Positions 1-8,018 of a stretch of 64,000 bases of DNA are shown piece by piece. Source of the stretch: Verrucomicrobiia bacterium (GTDB lineage Bacteria; Verrucomicrobiota; Verrucomicrobiia; Verrucomicrobiales; Akkermansiaceae); NCBI GenBank assembly GCA_030431475.1, contig JAUIJD010000003.1, positions 62,001-126,000 of the forward strand, in the 5' to 3' direction. Each line of letters opens with the position of its first letter. Positions within the stretch are counted from its first letter, which is position 1. Made by a program: the position numbers and the translations under genes. The notes beneath the pieces are model-generated. The model did no database searches and was not told the origin of the DNA. It saw only the letters and a list, made by a program, of their open reading frames with translations.

Positions 1-660
1 GACCGGCTTGATCAGCTCCATGATCTGATCCTTGTCCTGCGGCCGCAGGTAGCGGAGCTGGTAGCTGTACTGGGTGCTCGGAAGCTGGCTGAGCTGCGCC
101 TGGGTGAGGGCGTAGACGGTGTTGCCCTTGGTGTAGAGCATGAGGCCGTACATGAACGCCAGTTCCTCCATCTGCTGGAGCGGGTTGCCGTCGTTGAGGT
201 GACCGGTGACGCGGTACTCGGGCGTCGCGATCTTGATGTTGTGGAAGTACTGGCGGCCGGCCTGCTTGGCGAGGAACTGGAAGATGTCGTTCAGGGCGGC
301 GTCCTTGATCAGGTAGCCCTCGTCGGATTCGAGGATGGGCTGCTCGATGCTGGCGCCGGGAAGCGGTTGCTCCTCGGGCGGTGTCACGGGTTCGACCGGA
401 GGCTGGCCTCCGTCCGTGGCGGGCGCCGGCGGAGGTTCGGAAAGTCCGGTGGCGGGACCGGGGCCGAGATCCGGAAGCCCGGCGGGATCGGCGGGCAGAT
501 CGGCGGGATCGGCAGGCAGGTCGGCGGGAGCGGGCGGGAGATCGGGAACGGCGGTTTCCTCGACCGCAGCGGGCGGTGCGCCGGGGTCGTCCTGGCCGTA
601 CGAGGTCGTCGTGGCGAGCAGGGCGATCGTGCTGAGCAGTATGGTGGTTTTCATGGCCAT
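1..660 (-). CDS. Secretin (GspD/PilQ family), N-terminal part, cut by window edge
   Basis: The N-terminal 220 residues are visible; the rest lies left of the window. A signal peptide (MKTTILLSTIALLATTTSYGQ) is followed by a Pro/Ala-rich linker with repeated PADPADLP units to about residue 90. Next comes a secretin N-terminal domain with the stretch DIFQFLAKQAGRQYFHNIKI, then a second small N-domain starting near YQLRYLRPQDKDQIM. Secretins form the outer-membrane gate of type II secretion and type IV pili. It is the last gene of the leftward pilus block, 17 bases after the PilP-like gene. An ATG at 660 preceded by ACC is chosen; an in-frame ATG at 654 (MKTT) is equally possible. The C-terminal secretin barrel cannot be checked here. 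Confidence 0.8.
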   Translation of the reverse strand, partial: MAMKTTILLSTIALLATTTSYGQDDPGAPPAAVEETAVPDLPPAPADLPADPADLPADPAGLPDLGPGPATGLSEPPPAPATDGGQPPVEPVTPPEEQPLPGASIEQPILESDEGYLIKDAALNDIFQFLAKQAGRQYFHNIKIATPEYRVTGHLNDGNPLQQMEELAFMYGLMLYTKGNTVYALTQAQLSQLPSTQYSYQLRYLRPQDKDQIMELIKPV

Positions 661-677
661 GGTGGCGTTTTTTTGGA

Positions 678-1349
678 TTAGCGGCGGGAGGAAAGGGAAT
701 TGGGGCTGGCGCCCGAGAGATCAATGGTGTCGTTGGAGTCGGCCGGCAGCACGCCGTCGGGGCGTGAGTCTCCGCCGCCGCGCTGCATGCCGCCGGGAAG
801 GAGCTTGAGCACGTGGGCCGCGGTTTCATTCGTGACGCCGTGGCGGAAGAGCACACGGTTGGAGTCGATCGCCACGACGTGGACGGTGAGGTTCTTGTCC
901 TTGCCGGTGTTGAGCGTGAGGCGGGCGCCGACGCTGTAGGAGTTGCCGCCGACGAGGAACTTCTCCTGTGAGGGGATGATGGCGGTGATCGGGATCATCT
1001 CGACGATGTCGGAGAACGGGGTGACCGGCTCCGGCTTGTACTTCGCCAGCTGCTTCTTCCGGACGACCGGTTCCGGCGGACGATATTCCGGGTCCTGGTG
1101 GCGGCCGAAGGGATCGCGGGCGCGTCCCCGCATCTCGAAGGATGAAAGCATCGCCTGGATGTAGGCTTCGCTGTCGATGCCGACGTAGCGCGAGGGGAGC
1201 GAGATGAGCTCCGCCTTCTTGTCGTCGTCGACCTCCGGGGTGCGGGTTTCGTCCGTGCCGGCGGGAGCGGCCGGGTCGAGTTCCTCGAACGACTGGGCGG
1301 CGGCCGGCAAGGCGAGGGCGAGGGTGAGAATGGTGGTGATGGTCTTCAT
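678..1349 (-). CDS. Periplasmic pilus-assembly protein, PilP-like position
   Basis: A 223-residue exported protein with signal peptide MKTITTILTLALALPAAAQ. The middle is acidic and proline-rich. The C-terminal third holds a beta-rich stretch (IIPSQEKFLVGGNSYSVGARL, then LTVHVVAIDSNRVLF) reminiscent of the PilP/GspC domain that docks on secretin. Its ATG overlaps the stop of the PilO-like gene by four bases (ATGA), so the two are translationally coupled. It lies directly upstream of the secretin gene, where PilP sits in pil operons and Amuc_1099 sits in Akkermansia. The family assignment is by position and general features only; no diagnostic motif was recognised. Confidence 0.65.
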   Translation of the reverse strand: MKTITTILTLALALPAAAQSFEELDPAAPAGTDETRTPEVDDDKKAELISLPSRYVGIDSEAYIQAMLSSFEMRGRARDPFGRHQDPEYRPPEPVVRKKQLAKYKPEPVTPFSDIVEMIPITAIIPSQEKFLVGGNSYSVGARLTLNTGKDKNLTVHVVAIDSNRVLFRHGVTNETAAHVLKLLPGGMQRGGGDSRPDGVLPADSNDTIDLSGASPNSLSSRR

Positions 1350-1879
1350 TGCTCCCATGCGGTGTAGTTGACCTCGAAGTTGAGGCTGCTCGCGTTGTTG
1401 CTGGGGTTTATCCTCAGCTCCTGAAGCTGGAGCTGGGGCATGACGGTCTCCAGCTCGAGCAGCGCACGCTGCATCGAGCGGTAGGTGGCGCGGAAAGCGA
1501 GACGGACCTGGGCCGAGCGCTGGCCGGAAACGGACGCGAATCCGGCGCGAGCCGTGGGAAACTGCTGCCCGGTGATCTGGAACTCCTTGCCGGGAAGCTT
1601 CTCCTCCACGGTGCGCAGGTTCGAGCTGATGGCGCTGGCGGTCTCCTTGCCGACGAGCTCCTCCCAGTAGGCGATGTGCTGGCGCTTCTTGCTGATGTCG
1701 GCCTCGAGGCCGAGGGCGTCGATCTTGTTCTGCTTGAAGCCGGCGAAGTGGGTGCACTTCTCGTCGAACGAGGTCTTGATCCTGCCCTTGATCGTGAGTC
1801 CGACGGCGATGACGGCGGCACCGATCACCACCGGAACGATGAAGCCGAAGAGGGCGATGGCCTGGCGGTAAAGATTCAT
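1346..1879 (-). CDS. PilO/GspM-like inner-membrane assembly protein
   Basis: A 177-residue protein with one N-terminal transmembrane helix (about residues 8-29, FGFIVPVVIGAAVIAVGLTI). A charged helical, probably coiled-coil segment follows (about 30-95), then a C-terminal alpha/beta domain. This is the PilO/GspM architecture: an inner-membrane protein that pairs with PilN/GspL and links the cytoplasmic platform to the secretin. The start overlaps the end of the PilM-like gene by four bases and the stop overlaps the next start by four. The position corresponds to Amuc_1100 of Akkermansia, but this protein is much shorter than the roughly 317 residues I recall for Amuc_1100. Family call is from architecture and neighbours. 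Confidence 0.7.
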   Translation of the reverse strand: MNLYRQAIALFGFIVPVVIGAAVIAVGLTIKGRIKTSFDEKCTHFAGFKQNKIDALGLEADISKKRQHIAYWEELVGKETASAISSNLRTVEEKLPGKEFQITGQQFPTARAGFASVSGQRSAQVRLAFRATYRSMQRALLELETVMPQLQLQELRINPSNNASSLNFEVNYTAWEQ

Positions 1880-3660
1880 GGCGTGGTGAAGGAAGTGATG
1901 GCCAGCGGGTCGTCGGCTTCGAAGCGCTGGGTGATGGTCAGGTCGAAAATGAAGGGGTAGGTCGTCTCGTCGCGCATCGTGACCTCCTCCGGAGGCTTCG
2001 GCTTGTAGCCCGCGTTCTCGAGGGTCTTGATGTTGACGATGATGCTGCGCGTCTTCAGGTCCGTGCGGAACGCCTGGTTTCCGGTGATGCGAGCGATTTC
2101 GGCGAAGGCCGCGGAGATGCCCTCACGGGTGTTGAGGTCGGCGAGCGTCTCGAGGGAGTCCTCGCGGGCGAGGCCGTTGATGCGCCACTGCTTGACGAAG
2201 CCGAGCTTGGCCTGTCCCGGCACGCTTTCCGGATTGGCCGAGTGGTGGAAGGTGCGGACCAGGAAGCCCGAACGCTCGGGGAAGAAGCGGGCGAGCATCT
2301 CCATCGAGGCCCAGCCCTTCGAGCGGTCTTCGAGGAGGTTGTCCCAGTGGCCGATCCGTTGCTTCTCCTTGCGCAGGGCGGAGAGCTTGCCGTTGACGAC
2401 CTGGGCCTCCTGCGGCTTGAAGGTCCACTCGGGCTTGCGGACCATGTCGAGCAGTTGAAGGCCGATCCAGCCGAAGCAGAGGAGGACGGCGCCGATCGTA
2501 CCGAGGCGCACCCAACGGGCGGCGCGGAGCATCTTCATCTCGCCCCGGCCGGGGTAGACCTCCGCGGTCTCGGTCGGAATCGGCAGGAAGTCCTGGGTGG
2601 CCCACCCCTCCGTGCGGAGGGTGCTGAAGGTGTGCGACTCGGCGAGCGGGCTCTCGATCTCGTCGCGATGTTTCGCGGCGATGACCATCTCGGGAGAGAT
2701 GCCCGGCTCGGGGCTGCGGTAGTCGGTGTCCTCCCAGTCGATCTCGCGGATGCGGCTGTTCTCGAAGACCACCTCGAGGTCGGAGGAAAGCTGCGGGTCC
2801 GGTTCGCCGGCGAGGGGCAGCACGAAGATGTCGGGCCCGGCCAACTCGAGGGCGGCGGCGGTGGTCGACGCGGCGTGCCTGAGGTTCGACGGCCGGCGCT
2901 GGCCACGGTGCTGCAGGGTTCGCAGGAGCAGCAGATCACCGTGTTCGTTGAAGAAGGCGAGGACGGTGAAGAGTTCGTACGGAAGGACCGCGATGAAGGG
3001 GCGCTCGAGCGCCTCGCGATGGATGCCCGGCAGGGAGAGCAGGGCGACCAGCGGGGCGCTGATCGAGAGGGTGACGATGGGGAAATTCTTGGCGATGCCG
3101 TACTCACGGAGGGCCTCGATGAAGGGGGCCGCATGCCGGGAGAGGGTCACCGCGGTGGCGATCGTCTCGCTTCCGGCCGCGGGGTAGGGGATGAGCCGCC
3201 ACGAGTGGTCGGCGGTCGAGAGCGAGGAGTCGTCCAGCACCTCGTTGGGCGTGAGCACGATGGTTTCGCGCAATTCGCCGAGGGCTCCGGGGTTGTCGAG
3301 CTCGGGCTTGAGCTCGGTGGTCGCGAACTCGTCGGCGACGTGAAGGATCACGCCGAGGGCGTTCGCTCCGGACTTGCGGGCGATCGCGAGCAGTTGCTCG
3401 GCGTAGGAAGAAAGCTCGGAAGGCTCGCGGATGTGCTCTTCATTCAGCTCCGGGCCGGCTTTCCAGGTGCCGGTCGGGGAGTGGAAGAGACGGGACTCCA
3501 CGCGGGCCCCGTCGACCCTCACATGAAGCTGGAGGTCGAGGTCAAGGGGGTTGCTGTACCAGCCGTCATTCGACGCGCGGCTGGTTCCGCGCAGGATGGC
3601 TGAGGCCTGGCGGTAGAGCTGGAGCGGATTGAGCTCCGAGGGATGTTGGTAGGCGACCAA
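1876..3660 (-). CDS. GspL/PilM-PilN-like pilus assembly protein
   Basis: A 594-residue protein. A large N-terminal cytoplasmic region (to about residue 375) has the length and alternating strand pattern of an actin-like PilM/GspL domain, though classical nucleotide motifs are not obvious. One transmembrane helix follows (about 385-405, TIGAVLLCFGWIGLQLLDM), then a periplasmic domain starting with a helical segment like PilN. The protein therefore looks like PilM and PilN joined, the GspL arrangement. The start must be TTG at 3660: an in-frame TGA lies just upstream and the first in-frame ATG is far downstream. Its end overlaps the PilO-like gene by four bases. Position matches Amuc_1101 of Akkermansia. 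Confidence 0.7.
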   Translation of the reverse strand: MVAYQHPSELNPLQLYRQASAILRGTSRASNDGWYSNPLDLDLQLHVRVDGARVESRLFHSPTGTWKAGPELNEEHIREPSELSSYAEQLLAIARKSGANALGVILHVADEFATTELKPELDNPGALGELRETIVLTPNEVLDDSSLSTADHSWRLIPYPAAGSETIATAVTLSRHAAPFIEALREYGIAKNFPIVTLSISAPLVALLSLPGIHREALERPFIAVLPYELFTVLAFFNEHGDLLLLRTLQHRGQRRPSNLRHAASTTAAALELAGPDIFVLPLAGEPDPQLSSDLEVVFENSRIREIDWEDTDYRSPEPGISPEMVIAAKHRDEIESPLAESHTFSTLRTEGWATQDFLPIPTETAEVYPGRGEMKMLRAARWVRLGTIGAVLLCFGWIGLQLLDMVRKPEWTFKPQEAQVVNGKLSALRKEKQRIGHWDNLLEDRSKGWASMEMLARFFPERSGFLVRTFHHSANPESVPGQAKLGFVKQWRINGLAREDSLETLADLNTREGISAAFAEIARITGNQAFRTDLKTRSIIVNIKTLENAGYKPKPPEEVTMRDETTYPFIFDLTITQRFEADDPLAITSFTTP

Positions 3661-3721
3661 GGTGGGACGGGGCGTAAGGGTTCATCGGGTGGGGGAGATG
3701 GGAGAGTGGGAAGGGGAGAGA

Positions 3722-3754
3722 AGGCCTCCCGCCCCGCAAGGGAGCGGGAGGCCT
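3722..3754 (-). terminator. Hairpin after the pilin-like gene
   Basis: An 11-bp perfect stem (AGGCCTCCCGC, 3722-3732, with GCGGGAGGCCT, 3744-3754) and an 11-base loop. Read on the minus strand it follows the pilin stop at 3792 and is followed by a pyrimidine-rich run (TTCTCTCCCC). It could end or attenuate transcription, so that the abundant pilin-like protein is made in excess of the downstream assembly proteins. Confidence 0.6.
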
Positions 3755-3791
3755 GATGAATACGGACGCGCAGGGCGTCCGGGGAAGCGGC

Positions 3792-4187
3792 TTACCAGCC
3801 GGCGATGGAGGCCGGAACGTGGCCTTCCGAGCCCGCGAGCGAGCAGGTCATCACCAGGGTGCCGACATCCGGCACGGCGGTGGCGATGGTGTAGCTGCCG
3901 GCGCCGGGGCAAACCGGGTCGGTTTCCACGAACAGGCCGGTGCCGATGATGTCGTCGGTGAGGACGTAGGTATCGGCGACGTTCTTGGCGTTCATGTTCT
4001 GCCAGGAGCGCACGGCTTGTTGCACGTTCCGGATGTTCATGATGCAGCCGGCCTTGTCGGAACCCTTCTTCCAGGCGCGGGCGCCGATGAAGAGGATCGA
4101 GATAAGCGAAAGAAGGACGAGGATGACGACGGTCAGCTCGAGCAGCGTCATGCCCTTCGCGCGCTTGGTGTTGTTGGTCAGTTTCAT
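3792..4187 (-). CDS. Type IV pilin / type II pseudopilin-like protein
   Basis: A 131-residue prepilin. The leader MKLTNNTKRAKG ends in Gly before the cleavage point; the mature protein begins MTLLELTVVI with Glu at position +5, as prepilin peptidase substrates require. A hydrophobic helix of about 20 residues follows. The small globular domain contains three cysteines (in AGCIM, PVCPG and MTCSL), so a disulfide is possible. It is small, the size of minor pilins or GspG-like pseudopilins. The gene is set off by about 100 bases of A/C-rich leader (minus-strand sense) on one side and a hairpin on the other, suggesting separate expression within the block. The position matches Amuc_1102 of Akkermansia. 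Confidence 0.85.
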   Translation of the reverse strand: MKLTNNTKRAKGMTLLELTVVILVLLSLISILFIGARAWKKGSDKAGCIMNIRNVQQAVRSWQNMNAKNVADTYVLTDDIIGTGLFVETDPVCPGAGSYTIATAVPDVGTLVMTCSLAGSEGHVPASIAGW

Positions 4188-4289
4188 GTGTAGGTGTGTG
4201 TGTTTGGTGTGTGTTTTGTTGTCTTTGGCGGGAGATCCCGTTGGTCGGAGCGCAAGGCGCCGGCTTCCCGGGTTCTCGAAAGTGTCGTT
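4188..4289 (-). promoter_or_regulatory. A/C-rich leader of the pilin-like gene
   Basis: About 100 bases separate the ATPase stop from the pilin start. In the sense strand the last 40 bases are almost only A and C, with repeated ACACAC, and contain no Shine-Dalgarno sequence before the ATG. An unstructured leader of this sort could help an abundantly expressed gene. No convincing -35/-10 pair was found. Confidence 0.35.
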
Positions 4290-5582
4290 CTAGAGAAGGT
4301 CGGATTCGTCGTCGCGGTTCATGCGGGCGTTCTCCATGGTGGCCGCGTCGATGAGTCCCTGGTTGAGGAGTCGTTTCAGGTTGCTATCCCACTCGATATT
4401 TCCGGCTCTGCGTATTACGTCTTCAAGTGATCTGGCGCCGCCGTCGTAGTTGGCGATGGCCGAGGATACGGCGTCGTCGTTGTTCTGCAGGAACTCGTAG
4501 GTGAGGACCCGGCGGTTGACGCCGTTGAGCAGGCCCTGCGAGTGGATGAAGACGAGGATCTCCGCGAGGCGGTTGAGCACGGCGGCGTGGCTCTCGCGGG
4601 GGTAGAGCTCGAGAATCCGGCCGATGGTCTTGACCGCGCCGGTGGTGTGGAGGGTGGACAGCACGAGGTGACCGGTCTGGGCCGCCTCCATGCAGGTCTC
4701 CATGGCCTCGCGGTCGCGGATCTCGCCGAGGAGGATGACGTGCGGGGCTTTCCGCAGCACGTCCTTGAGGCCCTGGCGGTAGGAATGGACGTCGCGTCCG
4801 ACCTCCTGCTGGGTGACGATCGAGGGCGAGGCCGTGCGTCGACCCTTGAACTCGGGGTCCTCCATGTCGTCCGGATACTGATACTCGATCGGATCCTCGA
4901 CGGTGACGATGTGCTTGAGGTGGTTGCGGCGCAGCCAGTCGATGAGGGCGGCCAGCGTGGTCGACTTACCGGAGCCCGTCGGGCCGGTGACGAGACAGAG
5001 TCCGGCCCGCTTCTGCACCGCCTGCCGCAGGGTGGTGGTGGTGTCGGGGTCGATCCCGAGGCTTTCGAGTTCGGGAATGAAGTCGTTGAGGATCCGGCAG
5101 GTCACCCCGAGGCCGGAAGAGCTGAGGTGGGCCTGGATCCGCAGGCGGCCGGAGCGCTCGCCGTTCTCCCCCATGGGAATGCCGTCGCAGGAGAAGTCGG
5201 CGACCTTGCGTTCGGAGAAATCGCGCACGGCGTGGGCGATCTTGTCCTCGACCCGGGTGTCGATGTTGCTTTCCTCGCCGAATCCGTGGCTGCCGCTCTC
5301 GCGGTTGCGGATGAGTTCCTTGAGGACCTCGTCCATGTGGGCCGGCGTGAGGATGCCGAGGTGCTCGAGCTTCTCGACGCCCTTGTTGGTGTGGATGTAG
5401 ACCGGGCGGTCGGCACGCATCTGGATGTCCGAGACGCGCAGCTCCTTGCAGACCCGGAAGATGATCCCGAGCAGCTGGTTGCCGGTCATGCCGGGGGCGA
5501 AGCACAGGGGTGCCTGCGGCACGCCCGGGTTCTGGGCCGGGAGCGGCGGAGGATTGTCGTGAACAGCGGTGAAGACACTCAT
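4290..5582 (-). CDS. PilT/GspE-family secretion ATPase
   Basis: A 430-residue hexameric motor ATPase of the type II/IV secretion superfamily. An N-terminal PAS-like N-domain precedes the RecA-like core. The core shows Walker A GPTGSGKST (about 198-206), an Asp box (VTVEDPIEYQYPDD), Walker B VILLGEIRD (about 280-288) and a His box (GHLVLSTLHTTGA). There are no zinc-type paired cysteines as in GspE/PilB, and its size fits the PilT/PilU side, so pilus retraction is the more likely role. The extra proline-rich N-terminus (NPPPLPAQNPG) and a C-terminal tail rich in Asp/Arg are atypical. It overlaps the upstream His-rich gene by four bases (ATGA), so the two are co-translated. Confidence 0.9.
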   Translation of the reverse strand: MSVFTAVHDNPPPLPAQNPGVPQAPLCFAPGMTGNQLLGIIFRVCKELRVSDIQMRADRPVYIHTNKGVEKLEHLGILTPAHMDEVLKELIRNRESGSHGFGEESNIDTRVEDKIAHAVRDFSERKVADFSCDGIPMGENGERSGRLRIQAHLSSSGLGVTCRILNDFIPELESLGIDPDTTTTLRQAVQKRAGLCLVTGPTGSGKSTTLAALIDWLRRNHLKHIVTVEDPIEYQYPDDMEDPEFKGRRTASPSIVTQQEVGRDVHSYRQGLKDVLRKAPHVILLGEIRDREAMETCMEAAQTGHLVLSTLHTTGAVKTIGRILELYPRESHAAVLNRLAEILVFIHSQGLLNGVNRRVLTYEFLQNNDDAVSSAIANYDGGARSLEDVIRRAGNIEWDSNLKRLLNQGLIDAATMENARMNRDDESDLL

Positions 5583-6559
5583 GACCCGTGGTGGCTGGCG
5601 GTGGATTGCTGGTCGGACACGCGTCGGTGAATCGCCGCGGCGGCGGATTCACGCAGCTTGCGGGTGAAGGTGGAGCGGTCGAGAAGCTCGGCCTGGCGCT
5701 GGGGTGAAAGCAGCTCGAGCTGGCCGCTCCGCACGGCGGCTTCGAGCAGCTCGATGTGGCGCTTGATGCAGAAATCGATCACGCCGAGTTGCTCGGCCAT
5801 CTCTTCGAGGGAGAAGGCCTCCTCGTCGGCAAGCAGCATCTGCTCGAGCACGTTGTAGGCCGCGGAAGCCGCGGTGAGGGCCGGACGAGGATCGCTCGAC
5901 TCGCGGAGGCAGTAACGGACGGTGTGGTCGGCGAGATCGAACGCGGCCTCGCGGGCCGACTCCGCCGAGTTGTGCCGGGTGCCCAGCTGCCGTTGGGTGA
6001 GGAACAGGTGATAGCTGTTGTAGTTCGCGAAGTGCGAAGGATCCAACTCGTAGGCAAACCGCAGCTTCTTCTCGATCTCGCGACGGAGGTAGAGCTGGTG
6101 GCCCGCGGTCGGCGGGTTGGGGTTGGTGCGCTGGCTGACGGCAAGGGTCAGGTGATCCAGAAGGGTGTCATCGGCGGTGGGCTTGTGGCCATGGCAACCG
6201 TGCCCGCAGGCTTCGGGATCGCCGTGGTCGTGCTCGCAAACGCCGTGGCCGTGATCGTGGCTGCAGCCCTCGTGGTGATCGTGCGGGTCGGCGATGACGG
6301 GCTCCGCATGATGGTTGCAGGATCCGCAGCTTCCGCCGTGGGCTTGATCGTGGACTTCGAGCCCGCCGTGCCAGTCGCCGTCGATCGGGGTCTGGATGGC
6401 CATGGCGAGCACCTGGCCGTAGGGGCTGCGCTTGATGCCGAGGGGGTTGGGCTGGCACTCGAAGTGTCCCCCCTGCTCCAGGTTGCTCCCGGCCGCATAC
6501 CACATGCCGGCGCCGGCGAGGGCGATCGCGGCGGTCGTGATGTGGGTGCGGGCGTTCAT
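5579..6559 (-). CDS. Membrane-anchored His/Cys-rich putative metal-binding protein
   Basis: A 326-residue protein of no family I recognise. One hydrophobic N-terminal segment (about residues 7-24) acts as signal or anchor. Between residues 64 and 125 there are 16 histidines and 6 cysteines, many in HDH, HGH and HxC patterns, typical of metal-binding or metal-storing tails. A helical domain follows from about 130 to 326, with no metal motif. The ATG at 6559 is the only reasonable start and lies 31 bases after the ABC permease. The stop overlaps the PilT-like ATPase start by four bases. Metal binding is inferred from composition; the metal and the link to pili are unknown. Confidence 0.75.
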   Translation of the reverse strand: MNARTHITTAAIALAGAGMWYAAGSNLEQGGHFECQPNPLGIKRSPYGQVLAMAIQTPIDGDWHGGLEVHDQAHGGSCGSCNHHAEPVIADPHDHHEGCSHDHGHGVCEHDHGDPEACGHGCHGHKPTADDTLLDHLTLAVSQRTNPNPPTAGHQLYLRREIEKKLRFAYELDPSHFANYNSYHLFLTQRQLGTRHNSAESAREAAFDLADHTVRYCLRESSDPRPALTAASAAYNVLEQMLLADEEAFSLEEMAEQLGVIDFCIKRHIELLEAAVRSGQLELLSPQRQAELLDRSTFTRKLRESAAAAIHRRVSDQQSTASHHGS

Positions 6560-6590
6560 GGTGGGACAGCGGTGGGATGGAGAGGCGAAT

Positions 6591-7358
6591 TCAGGCGGCG
6601 GCCTTGACGCGGAAAAGGAGGCGGGAGGCGGCGATGTAGAGAAGCGCGATGCCGGTGAAGTAGGCCACGAGAAGGGGGAACTGGCTCCATTCGATGGCGC
6701 CGAGCTTGTAGCGGAGTCGCTCGGTGGGATCCGCGAAGTGATAGTGCGGCGAGGCACTCCAGATCCAGGTGAGGAGGGGGTTCCCCTCGACGCTGAGGAG
6801 CAGCTTCAGGTAGCCGACGCCGTAGAGGCCGTAGAAGGTCAGGCCTCCCGAAACCACGAACCCGGTGAGGTTTCCGAAACGGGTCGAAAGGGCGATCGCG
6901 AGGGCGACCAGCGGCGCGACGACCAGAGCGAACAGCAGCGCATACTGGAAATTGGTCGCGATCCACATGGCGCTTTCATCCGGGGCGGCGGGGCTGGCGG
7001 CGAAGATGCTGACCAGGGCCGCGGCGAGCCCGAGGGGAGCGATGTAGATCATGAGGGCCGCCCAGGTCTCGAGGAGCTGACGGGTGGCGGACAGGCCGCT
7101 GGAGTGGAAATATTCCCCGAGGCCGGAGCGCGAGAGTCGGTCCCCGATGCGGGAGGCGGCGAAGAATCCCCAGAAGACCGCGCTCAGCCAGGCCATGCCC
7201 CACGCCGCCTGCGCCAGCGCCGGCTTGAGCAGGGCCGGGTTTTCGGTCCCGCTCGACATCTTCGGGAGCAGGAACGGCATCACCAGCACCACGAAGGCGC
7301 AGACCGCCCACGCCTTGCGGCGAAAGATGGTGCTGAGGGTGAGGCGGAAGAGAGACAT
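6591..7358 (-). CDS. ABC-2-type transporter permease
   Basis: A 255-residue hydrophobic protein with about six membrane segments, for example VCAFVVLVMPFLLP near 19-32, AWLSAVFWGFFAA near 56-68, and a final helix LLVAYFTGIALLYIA. This is the layout of ABC-2 export permeases such as NosY or GldF. It starts 9 bases after the ATPase gene stop, so the two are a transporter pair. The substrate cannot be read from the sequence; the downstream His/Cys-rich gene hints at metal or heme handling, but that is only context. Confidence 0.75.
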   Translation of the reverse strand: MSLFRLTLSTIFRRKAWAVCAFVVLVMPFLLPKMSSGTENPALLKPALAQAAWGMAWLSAVFWGFFAASRIGDRLSRSGLGEYFHSSGLSATRQLLETWAALMIYIAPLGLAAALVSIFAASPAAPDESAMWIATNFQYALLFALVVAPLVALAIALSTRFGNLTGFVVSGGLTFYGLYGVGYLKLLLSVEGNPLLTWIWSASPHYHFADPTERLRYKLGAIEWSQFPLLVAYFTGIALLYIAASRLLFRVKAAA

Positions 7359-7367
7359 GGCGGGAGA

Positions 7368-8018
7368 TCAGTTGAGGAGGGACTTCAGTTGGCTCCAGGT
7401 CTGGTCCTGATCGAGGGTGTGGAGAATCCGGTCGCCCTGAATCACCAGCGCACTCGGCATCTCCATCGAGTCGTAGTCCGGGTGGCAGCTCACCAGGCGC
7501 AGCGTGTTGCCGCCGCGATCGGCCCAGATCTCCTCGAACTGCTGTCGCGCGTAGGCGTCGAGGCCGCTGAGGGGCTCGTCGAGGAGCAGGATGTTGGGCT
7601 GCCTGGGGTCGAGGGAGAACTCGGCGACGATGAGGTTCGTCTTGCGGCGGTTGCCGGTGGAGAGCTTGCGATAGGGTTTGCGCGCATCGAGCTCGATGCG
7701 CTCCGCGAGATCGAGGGCCTTCTGGAGCCGCTGGCGGGGAATCAGCGCGGTGAAGATCGCCCGGGCGTTGAGCTCGTCATCGAATCCGAGATCCTCGGGG
7801 ATGTAGCGCACGCGCCCGCTGCGGGAGATCTCTCCTCCCAGCTCGCGGAGCGACCTGGCGACGGTCCGCAGCAGCGTGGTTTTGCCCCGACCGTTGCGCC
7901 CGAGAAGGAAGTGGGTCCCACGGCCGAGCGTGATGCCGGATTCGGTCCGAGCCAGTGGAGCACGGTAACCGATCGTCAGGCCGGGACTGAGTTCAAGTTG
8001 GGGAGAGGCGTTCGACAT
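7368..8018 (-). CDS. ABC transporter ATP-binding protein
   Basis: A 216-residue ATPase. Walker A is GRNGRGKTT, the signature is LSTGNRRKT (a variant of LSGGQ), Walker B is ILLLDEPLSGLD, and the switch His lies in VSCHPD. The unusual LSTGN signature is also seen in some ABC-2 exporters. The ATG at 8018 (MSNASPQ) is preferred over an in-frame upstream start 13 codons earlier, which would add a tail unlike other ATPases. It is the first gene of the leftward block and faces purM across an A/T-rich spacer. Confidence 0.85.
   Translation of the reverse strand: MSNASPQLELSPGLTIGYRAPLARTESGITLGRGTHFLLGRNGRGKTTLLRTVARSLRELGGEISRSGRVRYIPEDLGFDDELNARAIFTALIPRQRLQKALDLAERIELDARKPYRKLSTGNRRKTNLIVAEFSLDPRQPNILLLDEPLSGLDAYARQQFEEIWADRGGNTLRLVSCHPDYDSMEMPSALVIQGDRILHTLDQDQTWSQLKSLLN

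Noticed and set aside
1350-1757. An upstream extension of the PilP-like reading frame
   Set aside because: It overlaps the PilO-like gene and is Arg/Gln-rich low complexity; the signal peptide begins at 1349.
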